This document shows, piece after piece, positions 63,601 through 64,000 of a stretch of 64,000 nucleotides of DNA. The translations under genes and the position numbers were made by a program. The notes beneath the pieces were generated by a model. It was not told where the DNA came from, made no database searches, and was given only the letters and a program-made list of their open reading frames with translations. The DNA comes from Progne subis subis. Lineage: Eukaryota > Chordata > Aves > Passeriformes > Hirundinidae. Numbering within the stretch: position 1 is the stretch's first letter; every line of letters starts with the position of its first letter. The stretch is from positions 2,410,001-2,474,000 of the forward strand of contig JAKJHU010000046.1 of the NCBI GenBank assembly GCA_022316685.1, written 5' to 3'.

Positions 63601-64000
63601 TTATGTATCTGTAAGGCTTTTTTAAGGCTAATTCTTCATCATTACTATCGCTGATGGAATTACCTTTAAAGTTTCAGAAAATGTTTTAGAAAAAGCATGT
63701 TAGATCAATTACTTTTAAATTCTCTTGTTATCTGCATCATTCTTCTAGTTCATCGAATGATTTTTAATTTTTTTTTAATCCTTTAAAACCAAAACAATAT
63801 AACTTGGAAATGTTTTTGAGATTGCTTTTTCATCAGTGAAAAAATACTAAGACCAAGTATACGGTCACTTGAGAGCACTGATAATTTCACTAGCATGTTT
63901 GTGGAAGCAGGTGCAAATTGAAGAGTTCTGAAGAAACACAAACTTCCTTACTGGCATCAATAGAATTGTTTTAATATTAATTCTTGAGTGAGTAAACACT
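60700..64000. other. Downstream intergenic region, no gene recognised
   Basis: AT-rich sequence with a GC-richer patch at about 60935-61130 and a purine-rich + strand block at about 63005-63125. The latter opens a 176-codon frame on the minus strand with no recognisable family. I see no splice-consistent exons of a neighbouring gene. Confidence 0.6.
63009..63037 (+). repeat. G-rich stretch, possible G-quadruplex
   Basis: Four G runs (63009-63012, 63016-63019, 63022-63024, 63035-63037) are separated by 3, 2 and 10 bases. This pattern can form a G-quadruplex. It lies in a purine-rich low-complexity block. Confidence 0.45.

Noticed and set aside
1..64000. Bacterial-style operons, CRISPR arrays, phage or other prokaryotic systems
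   Set aside because: The only supported gene has vertebrate exon-intron structure, and no regularly spaced direct repeats or ribosome binding site-linked ORFs are present.
1..64000. tRNA, rRNA or known small RNA genes
   Set aside because: I saw no cloverleaf with A and B boxes, no rRNA-like segment and no hairpin matching a microRNA I can name. A tRNAscan and Rfam search would settle this.

Overview
The window is animal nuclear DNA, almost certainly from a bird or another sauropsid. It is AT-rich and CpG-poor, with one gene split into many short exons by GT-AG introns. It carries an old antisense CR1 retrotransposon fragment of the type common in birds and reptiles. There is no sign of bacterial operons, tRNA or rRNA genes, or CRISPR. 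The species cannot be named from the sequence alone.

The window holds one recognisable gene: USP54, a ubiquitin-specific protease family gene (peptidase C19), on the + strand. I followed it by reading-frame continuity, splice sites and remembered similarity to the mammalian protein. Twenty-two coding exons run from an ATG at 14651 to a TGA at 59763-59765. Their lengths add to 5253 bases, or 1750 residues plus the stop, slightly longer than the roughly 1680-residue human protein. Every exon junction keeps frame.

Layout: 1-14650 is upstream or 5'-untranslated/intronic sequence with no recognisable coding exon; a short CpG cluster at 13963-14043 is the only promoter-like hint. Exons 1-9 (14651-35474) encode the USP catalytic domain, including Cys43, His303 and Asp320. 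Exons 10-14 encode a Ser-rich, basic linker. Exon 15 encodes a charged coiled coil. Exons 16-17 encode a short helical module that resembles a MIT or TPR-like hairpin. Exon 18 (1454 bases) and exons 19-22 encode a long, mostly disordered tail with a few conserved islands. The 3' UTR starts at 59766 and has three candidate poly(A) signals (60254, 60505, 60664). From about 60700 to 64000 I see no gene.

Points of interest are mostly about RNA processing: a GC-AG intron after a frame-neutral exon, tandem in-frame acceptors at exon 14, a weak donor at exon 15, and a strong donor-like motif overlapping the stop codon. Protein-level points are the complete catalytic triad in a family member long labelled inactive, and the helical module. 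I found no evidence of a new multi-gene system in this window.
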